Shown piece by piece: positions 43,843 to 51,813 of a stretch of DNA of 60,472 nucleotides (its first letter is position 1; every line of letters starts with the position of its first letter). The position numbers and the translations under genes were made by a program. The stretch spans positions 1 to 60,472 of IMG/VR virus record IMGVR_UViG_3300026519_000014; one strand, given 5' to 3'. The notes below the pieces were generated by a model that saw only the letters and a list, made by a program, of their open reading frames with translations, had not been told where the DNA came from and searched no databases. The DNA is from a virus.

Positions 43843-45969
43843 TTATTTAGTCCAATAAGGTTGTACATCTACATCTGCTTTTAATTCTAAAAAACCATCC
43901 ATATATTTAGCTGCTACTCTTTCCATAAGTTCTCTTGCTCTTTCTGGAAACCAAGTAAGTTCAGTTTTAAACATAAAAACAATTTCATCATGTATTGTTA
44001 ACATTATAAAAGCATCTATTTTATATAAATTAATCCATTTATCAACAGTTACAATAGCTTCCATAACCATATCTGCTTGGGAAGATTGTATTTTTGTATT
44101 TCTGGCTTGACTTTCAGTATCCCTTTTAACCATAAAAGAAGGTTCCCTGTGTGCTTTGTTGGCTGCTAAAATATCAGGAAACCATCTTCTGCTATTAGTT
44201 CTGGTATTATTTATAATGTAGCCTTTACTAAGAGCAAATTTTGAAGCGGTTTCTACCATAGATATGGTTTTGGGTATTTCAGAAGTAATAGTTTTAATAG
44301 CTATTCCCCCTTCTTTACTTGTTATATTAAGGGTTTGAGCAGCTTTCTTATCTCTAAGACCATATACTACACCAAATAACATAGGTTTATAGGCAGTTCT
44401 TTTTTCTTTATGGTTAGATTTAGAGATAATATCTTCCTCTTTCCAGTCTAATCCTCTGTTATTATAAATAGCTTTCCATCCTTTATTAGCAAAATAACTA
44501 TGCATATCTTGTTTAGATAATTCTATTAATCTATCATCTTTAGCAAGAGCTGCCATAAAACATAATTCAGCTCCAGCATAATCTATAGTTGCAATAGAAT
44601 AACCTTCATCTGCTAAAAAACAATGTCTAAAAGTATTGTTTGCAGGTATTTGTTGGCTATTGTATAATCCTTCTTTAGCATTGCCGGAAGTCAGTCTTCC
44701 TGTAGCTGCGTTTTGTCTATAAGAAGTATGTACTCTATTTGTTATTGAATTAAGGTATTTTTCTACCCAGTTTTTACCAAAAGAATTAACTAAATGCAGT
44801 TTATTCTTAAACTCATGAAATAGTTGCATAAGCTCTTCCCATTTATGCCCTTTATTTTCAAGTAGCCAACTATCTCTTGCAGCATGACTTACAGAGGGTT
44901 GTATAAGGTGTGTAGTAGAAGATTTAGCTTGTGGTAAAGGGTCTATTCCTAATTGAGTAAAGGTCTCTAATACTTGCTTAGAACTACTCCAATTAATGCC
45001 TATATTGTTATCAAAAGAAATAAGATTATAGTTTACTAATTCTGTTTCAGCTTTTTTTAAAAGATTTAGATTAGTTTGGTAAGACTTAAGATGAGTTTTA
45101 CCCATAGTTTCTTGTATGGAGATAGTTTTTTTTAGCTTTTTTATTCTTTCCTCACTTCTTTTAATTCCTTTATCTTTTTTTTCTTTTTCTTTAGCAAAAT
45201 CAGCATTGATTTCTTGCCAATTTACTATTGGCATCACTATGTTATTTAGTTTTTGTATAAGTTGTTTACATTCTTCTTCTATTTTAGAAGCATTTTCTAA
45301 CCACTTATCAGCATCTAACTTAAATCCTTTTAGTTTTATTTTGGCTAAAATTAAACTTAAGGGGTTATGAATACTTTTAATAAAGAAATTAAGTTTAAAA
45401 GTGTTTATATTTTGTTGTTGTTTTTCTTTTAAAGCAGGAAGGGCTAAAACATCTGCTGCTGAATAAATAATATGTTGTTCCTGAAGTTGAAAATCTTCTT
45501 GGGTAAAATCTATTCTTAAATTTTTATCCATGCCTTCTGGCAGAGGAATATCTCTCCTTTCTAAGGTATGTTTTAAAGCTGTAGAATAATTACTTCCTTG
45601 AAGTAGCTTAGCTTCAGTTACCATTGTATCCCAGGTTCTTTTAATATAGATTTCTTTTAATGCTAAAAAGCTATATTCAAATTGAGAATTATGGCATATT
45701 ATTAGTTTTTTATCTAGATTAAGCTCTTTTAAAATAGCTATGTCTATTGATTGTAGATCAATAACTAAAACCCAGTTATAGAGAGGGTTATAAAGAGAGA
45801 TAAGTAGTATTTTACCTGTCCAGGGATTTAGTGAAGTAGTTTCAATATCCAGATAAATTTCATCTACTTTATTAAAAGCAGCAATAGCATAGTGTATATT
45901 TTTTAAACCTAAGATATTTACTTTATTGAATGTTAAATTCTTTCTTTCTGTAATAAATATATAATTCAT
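43843..45969 (-). CDS. polA: Family A DNA polymerase with 3'-5' exonuclease
   Basis: 708 residues. The N-terminal exonuclease starts LDIETTSLNPW (DxE, 41-43). Polymerase motif A is IDYAGAEL near 460 (in place of the usual DYSQIEL), motif B is KRTAYKPMLFGVVYGL near 525, and motif C is TIHDEIVF (HDE 660-662). A charged coiled insert lies near 235-300. No 5'-nuclease domain is present. It is the replicative polymerase expected for the PolA-bearing crAss-like lineages. The Ala-Gly change in motif A is notable. Confidence 0.9.
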   Translation of the reverse strand: MNYIFITERKNLTFNKVNILGLKNIHYAIAAFNKVDEIYLDIETTSLNPWTGKILLISLYNPLYNWVLVIDLQSIDIAILKELNLDKKLIICHNSQFEYSFLALKEIYIKRTWDTMVTEAKLLQGSNYSTALKHTLERRDIPLPEGMDKNLRIDFTQEDFQLQEQHIIYSAADVLALPALKEKQQQNINTFKLNFFIKSIHNPLSLILAKIKLKGFKLDADKWLENASKIEEECKQLIQKLNNIVMPIVNWQEINADFAKEKEKKDKGIKRSEERIKKLKKTISIQETMGKTHLKSYQTNLNLLKKAETELVNYNLISFDNNIGINWSSSKQVLETFTQLGIDPLPQAKSSTTHLIQPSVSHAARDSWLLENKGHKWEELMQLFHEFKNKLHLVNSFGKNWVEKYLNSITNRVHTSYRQNAATGRLTSGNAKEGLYNSQQIPANNTFRHCFLADEGYSIATIDYAGAELCFMAALAKDDRLIELSKQDMHSYFANKGWKAIYNNRGLDWKEEDIISKSNHKEKRTAYKPMLFGVVYGLRDKKAAQTLNITSKEGGIAIKTITSEIPKTISMVETASKFALSKGYIINNTRTNSRRWFPDILAANKAHREPSFMVKRDTESQARNTKIQSSQADMVMEAIVTVDKWINLYKIDAFIMLTIHDEIVFMFKTELTWFPERARELMERVAAKYMDGFLELKADVDVQPYWTK

Positions 45970-46039
45970 TTCAAATGGTTTAAAAGTAGATAAAATAGGA
46001 AATAAGCGTTATCCCTTATCTCCCTAAACTATGGAAATA

Positions 46040-46324
46040 TTATAATTCTAATTTAAGAATTGATAATTTAGTAATAATATCAGACAACATTTTCATTTTA
46101 ATTTTATTTGTCTGTAAGTTTTCTTTTCTAAAACTATCTACTGCTGTTTGAAAAGCTTCAGGATAAGTTTTTTTAAGCAGTTTAATTGTCATAGGTAAAG
46201 GTTCATCATCTCCTGCAAATATCTTTTCTATTTTTTTCTGGTTTTTTCTAAAGATTTCAAATTCTTCTTGAAGTATTTCAATAATATAATTTATTTCTTT
46301 TTCTGTTAGTTTTTCTTCTTGCAT
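46040..46324 (-). CDS. Uncharacterised 94-residue helical protein
   Basis: Start at MQEEKLTEKEINYI. A frame 29 codons longer exists, but it would run through the intrinsic terminator at 46346-46385, so the internal Met is preferred. Helical, charged, no motif. First gene of the transcript that continues into the polymerase. Confidence 0.55.
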   Translation of the reverse strand: MQEEKLTEKEINYIIEILQEEFEIFRKNQKKIEKIFAGDDEPLPMTIKLLKKTYPEAFQTAVDSFRKENLQTNKIKMKMLSDIITKLSILKLEL

Positions 46325-46345
46325 AGTTATAAAATTATAAAATTT

Positions 46346-46385
46346 AATTAAAAAGCCCCCCAGAAAGCTATTCCTGGAGGGCTTT
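46346..46385 (-). terminator. Intrinsic terminator ending structured RNA region B
   Basis: A 12-bp stem (46352-46363 with 46374-46385, one mismatch) containing six C residues, followed leftward by TTTTTAATT. It lies between the non-coding region and the next start codon. Confidence 0.8.
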
Positions 46386-47160
46386 CCCTTACTATCCCCT
46401 GCACTTTGCAAGGGATTAAAGGATTAAATAAAAACAAAGGCTTTAATGGATTCCTTGATATAATCTGAAGGTATAACGTAGTTTCCTACTTCCAAACTAG
46501 ATTAGTGGGGGCCAGCACCATCTCCTGTTCTGTTTTATAAAGCCTTTGTACCTAATTAGCATACTTCTATGTTTTACTATTACCCTACAATAGGATATAA
46601 TAGTCTAATCAGGATTAGTATTTTAAAAAAATGGTTGTAGTTTATAGTGGAAACATTACCCTTCGATAACTTCAATCATCACTAAACCTCTTCAGGTTGC
46701 CTAGCTATCCTAACACTAAAGGCTTTAACGGATGTTTTAAGTGTTTTTGCATTTCTGCCCAACCATCTTTTATATTTTTAAATAGGTTTGGGAAGGAAGC
46801 CAGAATCTTACAACTGGTATACAGATTTTTAATTTACCACACCTCCCCTAAACACTATTACTTCTATAATATCTGTCTTTCCAGATTGTCATACTTTGTC
46901 AATATCAATCTTTAAAAATTACCTGTGCCTCTAAGAGCAATGTTAATGTTAGCTGGATTAAAGATTTTTTCTTCTCCTCAATTTAAAGGGCTTTCCCTTA
47001 CTTTTTAACACCTTTCAATAGACTAATCATCTTAGACTGATTAATAATAACACAACTCCTGATGATAACAAAGGTTATCCCTTTGGGAATAAGTTGTCTA
47101 CTGATATTATTTGTCTATCTTCAGACAGGTAATTTTATATTTTAAAATATTGTAAGATGT
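46346..47160 (-). ncRNA. Candidate ~0.8 kb structured non-coding RNA (region B)
   Basis: Between two terminators and with no credible ORF lies 0.8 kb of hairpins. A 12-bp perfect stem 46434-46445/46538-46549 encloses a branched ~90-nt domain near the 3' end. Others are 46576-46582/46598-46604, 46605-46609/46614-46618, 46712-46717/46740-46745, 46883-46888/46906-46911, 47052-47057/47092-47097 enclosing 47064-47069/47074-47079. A 15-nt direct repeat GGGCTTTCCCTTACT occurs at 46379-46393 and 46988-47002, in each case within a hairpin. The upstream gene is closed by its own terminator (47164-47192) and region B by another (46346-46385), as expected for an independent RNA gene. Size is similar to GOLLD; I cannot assign a class. 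Confidence 0.6.
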
Positions 47161-47163
47161 CTT

Positions 47164-47192
47164 AAAAAGGGCTACAACTTTTTGTAACCCTT
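47164..47192 (-). terminator. Intrinsic terminator after the 87-residue gene
   Basis: GGGCTACAA (47169-47177) and TTGTAACCC (47182-47190) pair with one G-U; read leftward a five-T tract follows. Ends the transcript before region B. Confidence 0.75.
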
Positions 47193-47262
47193 ACCAGTAG
47201 GAATTAAGAAAAGCTTTCGGGGACAGTTCTTCTACTGGATTTTTAGCTAATGAAAGTTAGTG

Positions 47263-47526
47263 CTAAAATAATTCTTTTTGCAATTCTTCAATAGCTTTTA
47301 AACCTCTTTTATAGGCTTCAACTTCGTCTTGGGTCTTAAGAATATTTTCTACCCGCAATGGGTATGAATTTTTTAGATTTTCTAAATGCAATTCTACCTC
47401 TGCCAATTTGGATTGGGTTTCCAATAAATCCCCTGAAAGTTGTAATTTTGCTAATTCCACTTGTTTTTTTAATTGGTTGTCCTCCAGTTCTTGTGGGCTT
47501 TGTTTGAGCCTGGCTAAATACTTCAT
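47263..47526 (-). CDS. 87-residue coiled-coil protein overlapping the previous gene by 191 bp
   Basis: Mostly helix with a regular Leu/Glu/Lys pattern (QVELAKLQLSGDLLETQSK). Its first 191 bp lie in another frame of the 360-residue gene. Both frames show protein-like character, but this one is the more regular. Last gene before a terminator. Unknown function. Confidence 0.6.
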   Translation of the reverse strand: MKYLARLKQSPQELEDNQLKKQVELAKLQLSGDLLETQSKLAEVELHLENLKNSYPLRVENILKTQDEVEAYKRGLKAIEELQKELF

Positions 47527-48418
47527 TTGTAGTTTGTTTATTGTTTAAAATTGATTTAAATTCTTGTAAAGTGTAAATTGGAATAGTTGTTCTATTAGTT
47601 TTTACAAAACATATATACTCCCCTTCTCTAACACCATAAAAGGAGACTTTAAAACTATCTCCCCTCCATCCAACATTATATTTTATATAATGTTTTATAC
47701 ATAATTCTATATATTCATTAAATTCTTTTTTAGATTTTAAATTTAGATAGAAATTATTTTTATCAAATGATAGATGACTTTTATTTGGGGTTAATGGGTA
47801 TTTAATAGGTTCATGCCATTCAGTAGCAAAAGTTTTAACTTTTAATTCTGCTCTGATAGCATCTAAATTAGTAAGATGATATGTATTAATCATATTAGTT
47901 ATATTTTTACTGCTATACATTATAATTTTATCTTTAGAGATAACTAAGTAAGGTTTGTCAATAAAAGAAATAACTTTACCTTTATTATTCCAACTATATC
48001 CTAATTGAAATAATACATTTTGTATTTCTTCAGAATGAGCTTTATCTTCTACTTTAAAATATTTAGGCCAGTTATCTTCTTCAACCAATTCTATCATATC
48101 TTCTAAAAAGTATACTAGTTGTTCTGAAGTATATACATATTGGTTATTATAGCAATTAAATTTAATACTTTGTATTCTGTGTATTGTATTAAGAAAAGGT
48201 GTGCCTATACCATAATCCAGTTTGATTACCTTTACTTTATCTCCTACTTTAAATTTAGGTAGCATTGTTGCTCCTTCATTATACCATACTTCTTCTTTTG
48301 GAGTAGCTTTTCTCCAACACAGAGAAATTAATGAGCTTGATGAATTGTATAGTTCCCCTACTATATTTTTTCCAATATAAGGCCCCCTATCATATTTTTT
48401 TACTCTTGTGTGTATCAT
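47336..48418 (-). CDS. 360-residue protein with SH3-like region
   Basis: After the front comes LPKFKVGDKVKVIKLDYG, an SH3-like barrel start, with FLEDMIELVEEDNWPKYF after it. The last 63 residues are basic and Thr/Gly/Lys-rich and lie within the overlap with the next gene. Its ATG overlaps the upstream TGA. Function unknown; the C-terminus may be an overprinted extension. Confidence 0.6.
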   Translation of the reverse strand: MIHTRVKKYDRGPYIGKNIVGELYNSSSSLISLCWRKATPKEEVWYNEGATMLPKFKVGDKVKVIKLDYGIGTPFLNTIHRIQSIKFNCYNNQYVYTSEQLVYFLEDMIELVEEDNWPKYFKVEDKAHSEEIQNVLFQLGYSWNNKGKVISFIDKPYLVISKDKIIMYSSKNITNMINTYHLTNLDAIRAELKVKTFATEWHEPIKYPLTPNKSHLSFDKNNFYLNLKSKKEFNEYIELCIKHYIKYNVGWRGDSFKVSFYGVREGEYICFVKTNRTTIPIYTLQEFKSILNNKQTTNEVFSQAQTKPTRTGGQPIKKTSGISKITTFRGFIGNPIQIGRGRIAFRKSKKFIPIAGRKYS

Positions 48419-48750
48419 TTTTCCTGGTCTTTAAGTTGGCAAATATATACTATGCCATAACCTATTTGAGCTTTAGCATGGTTTTTTTCTATTATACCTT
48501 CTTTAAGAAGGAGTTTATACAAATCTTTGTTTTCTCCCCAAGTTTTTATTGCTACTTCATCATCAGCTAAATCTGTAAGTTCGGCATTTACTGATGGAAT
48601 GGCATATAGTTCCTCCATACCTAGTTCTTCATTCCAAGAAAATATAGACACAGCATTAATATTGCTACTTGGATAAGTACCTAGAGCTATCCTGATATTT
48701 TCTCCTTTAAAAGAAATAGGATAGTATTTTTTTATTTCTTCTTCTCTCAT
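48415..48750 (-). CDS. DUF4313-like protein, 111 residues
   Basis: Pattern IRIALGTYPSSNINAVSIF, VNAELTDLADDEVAIKTWGEN, LYKLLLKEGIIEKN. This order (beta sheet, a ...KTWxEN phrase, then a helix ending GII) recalls DUF4313 proteins of Bacteroidota and Firmicutes mobile elements. Function unknown. Confidence 0.5.
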   Translation of the reverse strand: MREEEIKKYYPISFKGENIRIALGTYPSSNINAVSIFSWNEELGMEELYAIPSVNAELTDLADDEVAIKTWGENKDLYKLLLKEGIIEKNHAKAQIGYGIVYICQLKDQEK

Positions 48751-48752
48751 AG

Positions 48753-49283
48753 TTATTTATAATTGTTATAGGAATTAGGATAAATATGTTGATAGGCCTC
48801 AGCAAATTTTGTAGTATTGATTGTTATCACAAGTTCTTTATCTTCTTCTAAACTAATGATAAATTTAAGCTCTTTTTCTGCTAAAAGCATATTTACAATT
48901 ATATTTGCATAATCATCCGGATTAGAATACATAATATAGTTTTCTTTGTAATTTACTTTTGGCCTTTTTTCTTTGATATAATAAATTTCTTTATTTATAT
49001 CTTTGAATTTTATTAGTGTGCTGTATTTAGGAGCTTCTACTTTTTTGGTAAACCTGTTATAAACTTTTATTTTTATACTATAATTATCTATAATAAAGAT
49101 AATATGAGCATATTTTTCTGTGTTTACATCAGTTATATAAAGTAGATGAGGAGATGAGTAAATAGGGTCCTCAAATTCATCTACATAATAAACTGTGTTC
49201 CAGGTGTTTATATTGAAATTTGATTTTTGGCTATAACTAAGTGTAGTTATAAACAATAAGGCAATAAGAATTAAATTTTTCAT
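48753..49283 (-). CDS. Secreted 176-residue protein with signal peptide
   Basis: MKNLILIALLFITTLSYSQ is a typical Bacteroidota signal peptide with cleavage after SYS. The mature part is beta-rich (IIFIIDNYSIKIKVYNRF, AEKELKFIISLEED). No enzyme motif. It should act in the periplasm. A phage early gene encoding a small exported protein suggests superinfection exclusion or envelope change, but that is inference. Confidence 0.55.
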   Translation of the reverse strand: MKNLILIALLFITTLSYSQKSNFNINTWNTVYYVDEFEDPIYSSPHLLYITDVNTEKYAHIIFIIDNYSIKIKVYNRFTKKVEAPKYSTLIKFKDINKEIYYIKEKRPKVNYKENYIMYSNPDDYANIIVNMLLAEKELKFIISLEEDKELVITINTTKFAEAYQHIYPNSYNNYK

Positions 49284-49317
49284 GATTTTATAAATTTTAG
49301 ATTGTTTTTAAATTTTA

Positions 49318-49346
49318 AAAAAAGAGCTACTTAATTGTAGCTCTTT
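49318..49346 (-). terminator. Intrinsic terminator
   Basis: AAAGAGCTAC (49321-49330) and GTAGCTCTTT (49337-49346) form a perfect 10-bp stem, followed leftward by a T tract. Ends the transcript of the 163-residue gene and the membrane microprotein. Confidence 0.85.
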
Positions 49347-49360
49347 TAATATTATGAGTA

Positions 49361-49456
49361 TTAATAGTCTAGTTTTTTAAGTTCATTGTCCAACTTAAAA
49401 TAACTAGTTAATACTACTCCTAATAATAGGAGCAGTATTACTATTGTGATTGACAT
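49361..49456 (-). CDS. 31-residue single-span membrane microprotein
   Basis: MSITIVILLLLLGVVLTSYF then a short charged tail. Starts just after the stop of the 163-residue gene, before the terminator. Unknown function. Confidence 0.5.
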   Translation of the reverse strand: MSITIVILLLLLGVVLTSYFKLDNELKKLDY

Positions 49457-49458
49457 TG

Positions 49459-49950
49459 TTAGGCCTCTGTTTCTTCAGGAACTTCATCCATTTTAATATC
49501 CTGATTTTCAGGGGCTACAAATGAATCTTCAGGCAACTGATGTCCCGCCCTTCTGAAAGCAGCTAAAATATTGTTGTGGAAAAGTTCTTTGTCAGTGTCG
49601 TCACCAAATACTGCTGTAGTATATGATGAAGCTGTAACTTCATCTCCTTCTGCATTGATGAAAGAATATTCTTCCACTGATTTGGAGATGATTTTTCCTG
49701 GGATTAAGGTACCTACAGGAGCATTGTAAGCTGGGTCTTTGCTTCCATCTAAATATGATTCTTCATATTGATTGAAGCTGACCTCCCTTGCTGTAAGATC
49801 AATTACAGGATTAATTTCTCCTGTTACAGGGTCAATCCTTGTTCCTGCCAAAGGCTTGACAGAAATTCTTTTGTAATTTCTGCCGTTTTTGTCTACCGCT
49901 ACTTCACTAACTTTAGTTACTTGTAGCATTGAGCTTTCTTGATTTTCCAT
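49459..49950 (-). CDS. Uncharacterised 163-residue protein with acidic tail
   Basis: Beta-rich with NYKRISVKPLAGTRIDPVTG and PVGTLIPGKIISKSVEEY, ending in an acidic disordered tail (DEVPEETEA). It stands in its own terminator-bounded unit with a membrane microprotein, consistent with a highly expressed early protein. The tail resembles phage single-strand-binding proteins, but no such domain is proven. Confidence 0.55.
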   Translation of the reverse strand: MENQESSMLQVTKVSEVAVDKNGRNYKRISVKPLAGTRIDPVTGEINPVIDLTAREVSFNQYEESYLDGSKDPAYNAPVGTLIPGKIISKSVEEYSFINAEGDEVTASSYTTAVFGDDTDKELFHNNILAAFRRAGHQLPEDSFVAPENQDIKMDEVPEETEA

Positions 49951-50117
49951 TTTTCAATTTGTTTTTGTTAATTAAATTTTTCAGATTTTCTGAAGTTTGT
50001 TATTACTTCTACTTCTTAGGTTATTAAAAGTTTATAGATTTTAGAGTTTTGCTAATTTAGTTGTAGCCTGAGTTAATCTTATAAACTTGTTTAATCTTTA
50101 AAATATAGGTAATAGTT

Positions 50118-50183
50118 CTATCCTTGCTATTGAAAGCAACAGCATACTGAGTTCAACTAAGTTGTAACTTGGTATCTGGATAG
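50118..50183. ncRNA. Three-way-junction structured element (region C)
   Basis: In the 300-bp gap 49951-50252 with no ORF. CTATCC (50118-50123) pairs with GGATAG (50178-50183). Within this closing stem are TTGCT/AGCAA (50124-50128/50135-50139) and a 14-bp arm 50144-50157/50161-50175 with one bulge and two wobbles. The result is a compact 66-nt folded RNA or a DNA cruciform. Strand not determined; it is not a tRNA. Confidence 0.45.
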
Positions 50184-50193
50184 AAAATAGTTT

Positions 50194-50222
50194 AAAAAGG
50201 GGAAGATATTTCTATCTTCCCC
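50194..50222 (-). terminator. Strong intrinsic terminator
   Basis: GGGGAAGATA (50199-50208) and TATCTTCCCC (50213-50222), a perfect 10-bp stem with a TTTC loop and a five-T tract leftward. Ends the transcript of the 119-residue gene. Confidence 0.88.
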
Positions 50223-50252
50223 ATAAACTATGAAATGGTAGTAAGTTACCAG

Positions 50253-50612
50253 CTATTTTTTCCATTCTCCAAATTTTGGTGCTCCCATATAACTTTTGGG
50301 AACTGTGGAAATTTTTTTAAATTTCGGATTAAATTTGTTTATTGGAATGTAGTTTAATCCTACCAGATAACAAAGGTCTTCTAAATCCCTGAGAAAATTG
50401 TTATTGGTGAGCATATTATCAGATTCCTTGTTTACTGCTTCAAAGAATCTTTCTGCGTGCTTTTGTTTTTTGAATTGGAAACTTAAATTTCCATATAGAG
50501 GAACATATCTTGTTATTTCCTCTTTTTGTTTTTCTTCTATATAAGAATACATATCTATCTGTATTCTTTTTGCTAATAGAATTTTTGGGTTTTCTGTTTT
50601 TTCGATTTTCAT
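50253..50612 (-). CDS. Uncharacterised 119-residue basic protein
   Basis: Helical front (ILLAKRIQIDMYSYIEEKQK) then a Lys/Pro-rich C-terminus (FNPKFKKISTVPKSYMG). No family recognised. Last gene before the terminator at 50194-50222. Confidence 0.5.
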   Translation of the reverse strand: MKIEKTENPKILLAKRIQIDMYSYIEEKQKEEITRYVPLYGNLSFQFKKQKHAERFFEAVNKESDNMLTNNNFLRDLEDLCYLVGLNYIPINKFNPKFKKISTVPKSYMGAPKFGEWKK

Positions 50613-50623
50613 AATTTTAGTTG

Positions 50624-50794
50624 TTAGTGTGAAATTAAGGAAAGGTATATTATTACCAGTAATAGTATTGTCAGGTAATAAAGGAATCCTGGCATTTCTT
50701 TACCATTTACTGAATAGCCATAACTTCCTCTTTCATTTATGTAAATAAAGACTAAAAGTGAGGCTACAAATAAAAATATGAGTGCTAAAATCAT
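50624..50794 (-). CDS. 56-residue two-span membrane protein
   Basis: Hydrophobic MILALIFLFVASLLVFIYI and FLYYLTILLLVIIYLSLI around a short polar loop. ATG overlaps the TGA of the next membrane gene (ATGA). Small paired membrane proteins like these are candidates for holin or envelope functions; no proof. Confidence 0.55.
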   Translation of the reverse strand: MILALIFLFVASLLVFIYINERGSYGYSVNGKEMPGFLYYLTILLLVIIYLSLISH

Positions 50795-50994
50795 GATTCC
50801 CAGGATGAAGATGAAGTAAGTATTGTTATTATAGCTAAAATAGCTATAAATAAAGCTAAGAGCAAATAAGGAAGTAAAGCTGGTATTAATGCTAATGTTC
50901 CTAAGATATATAAGGATTTACTTTTTAGTTTAAGCCCTAATCCTAATAGACCTAATCCTGAGAATATTAATATTGCTAAAATAGTATTTGTCAT
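50791..50994 (-). CDS. 67-residue hydrophobic membrane protein
   Basis: Nearly all hydrophobic: a Leu/Gly-rich first helix (ILIFSGLGLLGLGL) and a long second (LLPYLLLALFIAILAIITIL). Overlaps both neighbours by 4 bp. A holin-like role is possible given size and topology. Confidence 0.5.
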   Translation of the reverse strand: MTNTILAILIFSGLGLLGLGLKLKSKSLYILGTLALIPALLPYLLLALFIAILAIITILTSSSSWES

Positions 50995-51254
50995 AGTTTT
51001 GGGATTCTAGGTGTTTTGTAAGTATTTACAGGAGGGTTTAAATAGTCCTCCTTGATGGTTAGGAGCTCTTGTGTGAGCTTATCTATTTCTTGGTGATACT
51101 TGGTATCAGAAATAATTCCCATGTCTTTAAAAGCTTCTAAAGCAGCTAATTTATTGGCTAAAGAATTTAACCTGGCTTTAAGCTCAACTTCTCTTAGATT
51201 AATTATACCGTTGTTTTCTAAGATGGCTTTTCTAAGTAATTGATGTACATTCAT
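50991..51254 (-). CDS. Uncharacterised 87-residue helical protein
   Basis: MNVHQLLRKAILENNGIINL opens a coiled helical protein with a Pro-rich tail (PPVNTYKTPRIPKL). Overlaps the membrane gene after it by 4 bp. Unknown. Confidence 0.5.
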   Translation of the reverse strand: MNVHQLLRKAILENNGIINLREVELKARLNSLANKLAALEAFKDMGIISDTKYHQEIDKLTQELLTIKEDYLNPPVNTYKTPRIPKL

Positions 51255-51354
51255 AGTTTTAAAAGATTTTAAGATGTAGTAATTTTAGTTTTTAGGAAAG
51301 TAATTAATGATGTAATTTGATTTACCCTAAAATGTGGAGTTTTAATGAAAGAAA

Positions 51355-51443
51355 AATATTATGTTAAATAGGAATAGAGTTGAGAGAGAACTGATTATCA
51401 GCTACTTAGCTACTCAATTTACTCCTCTATTTAACATAATATT
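51355..51443. ncRNA. Closed structured element with 17-bp perfect stem (region D)
   Basis: AATATTATGTTAAATAG at 51355-51371 is the exact reverse complement of 51427-51443. The loop holds CTGA/TCAG and AGCT/AGCT hairpins and a further imperfect inner stem. Read leftward the stem is followed by TTTTTC. It lies in the 240-bp gap after the AcrIII-1-like gene. Either a small stable RNA with its own terminator or a cruciform-forming control site. Confidence 0.5.
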
Positions 51444-51495
51444 AATTTAATCTAACCATAATAGTAGTATAAATACTAATTATAGCTAACAATCA

Positions 51496-51813
51496 TTAAG
51501 CAGTTCTAACTAACATTCCAAATTTATAGCCTATAGCTTCAATTTCAGAGGCAGTTAGAATTTTGCCCTCTTCTGGTCTCCCATTAAGCTTGAAAACTAA
51601 GGCAATATCCCCCACTTTTTGGGAATATTGTGCCCTATTCATAGGGATATTAACCCCTAATAGAGTTTTCAGAATATCGCAAGTGGACTGATGGCCCACG
51701 TAGCTTTCTACGCCCCTCTTGACCATTTCCCTGGCATCCTCCAGGGAAACTTCAGTGTATCTATACTCCCCGAAGGAAGTTAAGATACTAGTATTTAAAA
51801 CTGCTGTCTTCAT
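51496..51813 (-). CDS. DUF1874/AcrIII-1-like ring nuclease (anti type III CRISPR)
   Basis: 105 residues, beginning MKTAVLNTSILTSFG. Family landmarks are VSLEDAREMVKRGVESYVGH, LLGVNIPMNR and NGRPEEGKIL. His41 (VGHQST), Arg79 and Glu82 occupy the places of the active-site His, Arg and Glu of AcrIII-1 (SIRV1 gp29). That enzyme cleaves cyclic tetra-adenylate, the second messenger of type III CRISPR. Length is close to that family. Lies near the head of the leftward early block, a sensible place for a counter-defence gene. Confidence 0.75.
   Translation of the reverse strand: MKTAVLNTSILTSFGEYRYTEVSLEDAREMVKRGVESYVGHQSTCDILKTLLGVNIPMNRAQYSQKVGDIALVFKLNGRPEEGKILTASEIEAIGYKFGMLVRTA

Noticed and set aside
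46325-46411. N-terminal 29-codon extension of the 94-residue gene
   Set aside because: It would translate through a strong intrinsic terminator.
46697-46915. 72-codon plus-strand frame in region B
   Set aside because: Antisense to the operon, Cys/Phe/Tyr-rich random-like sequence, and crossed by several hairpins.
46346-47160. Group I or group II intron in region B
   Set aside because: No domain V or P7-like core recognised, and no split gene on either side.
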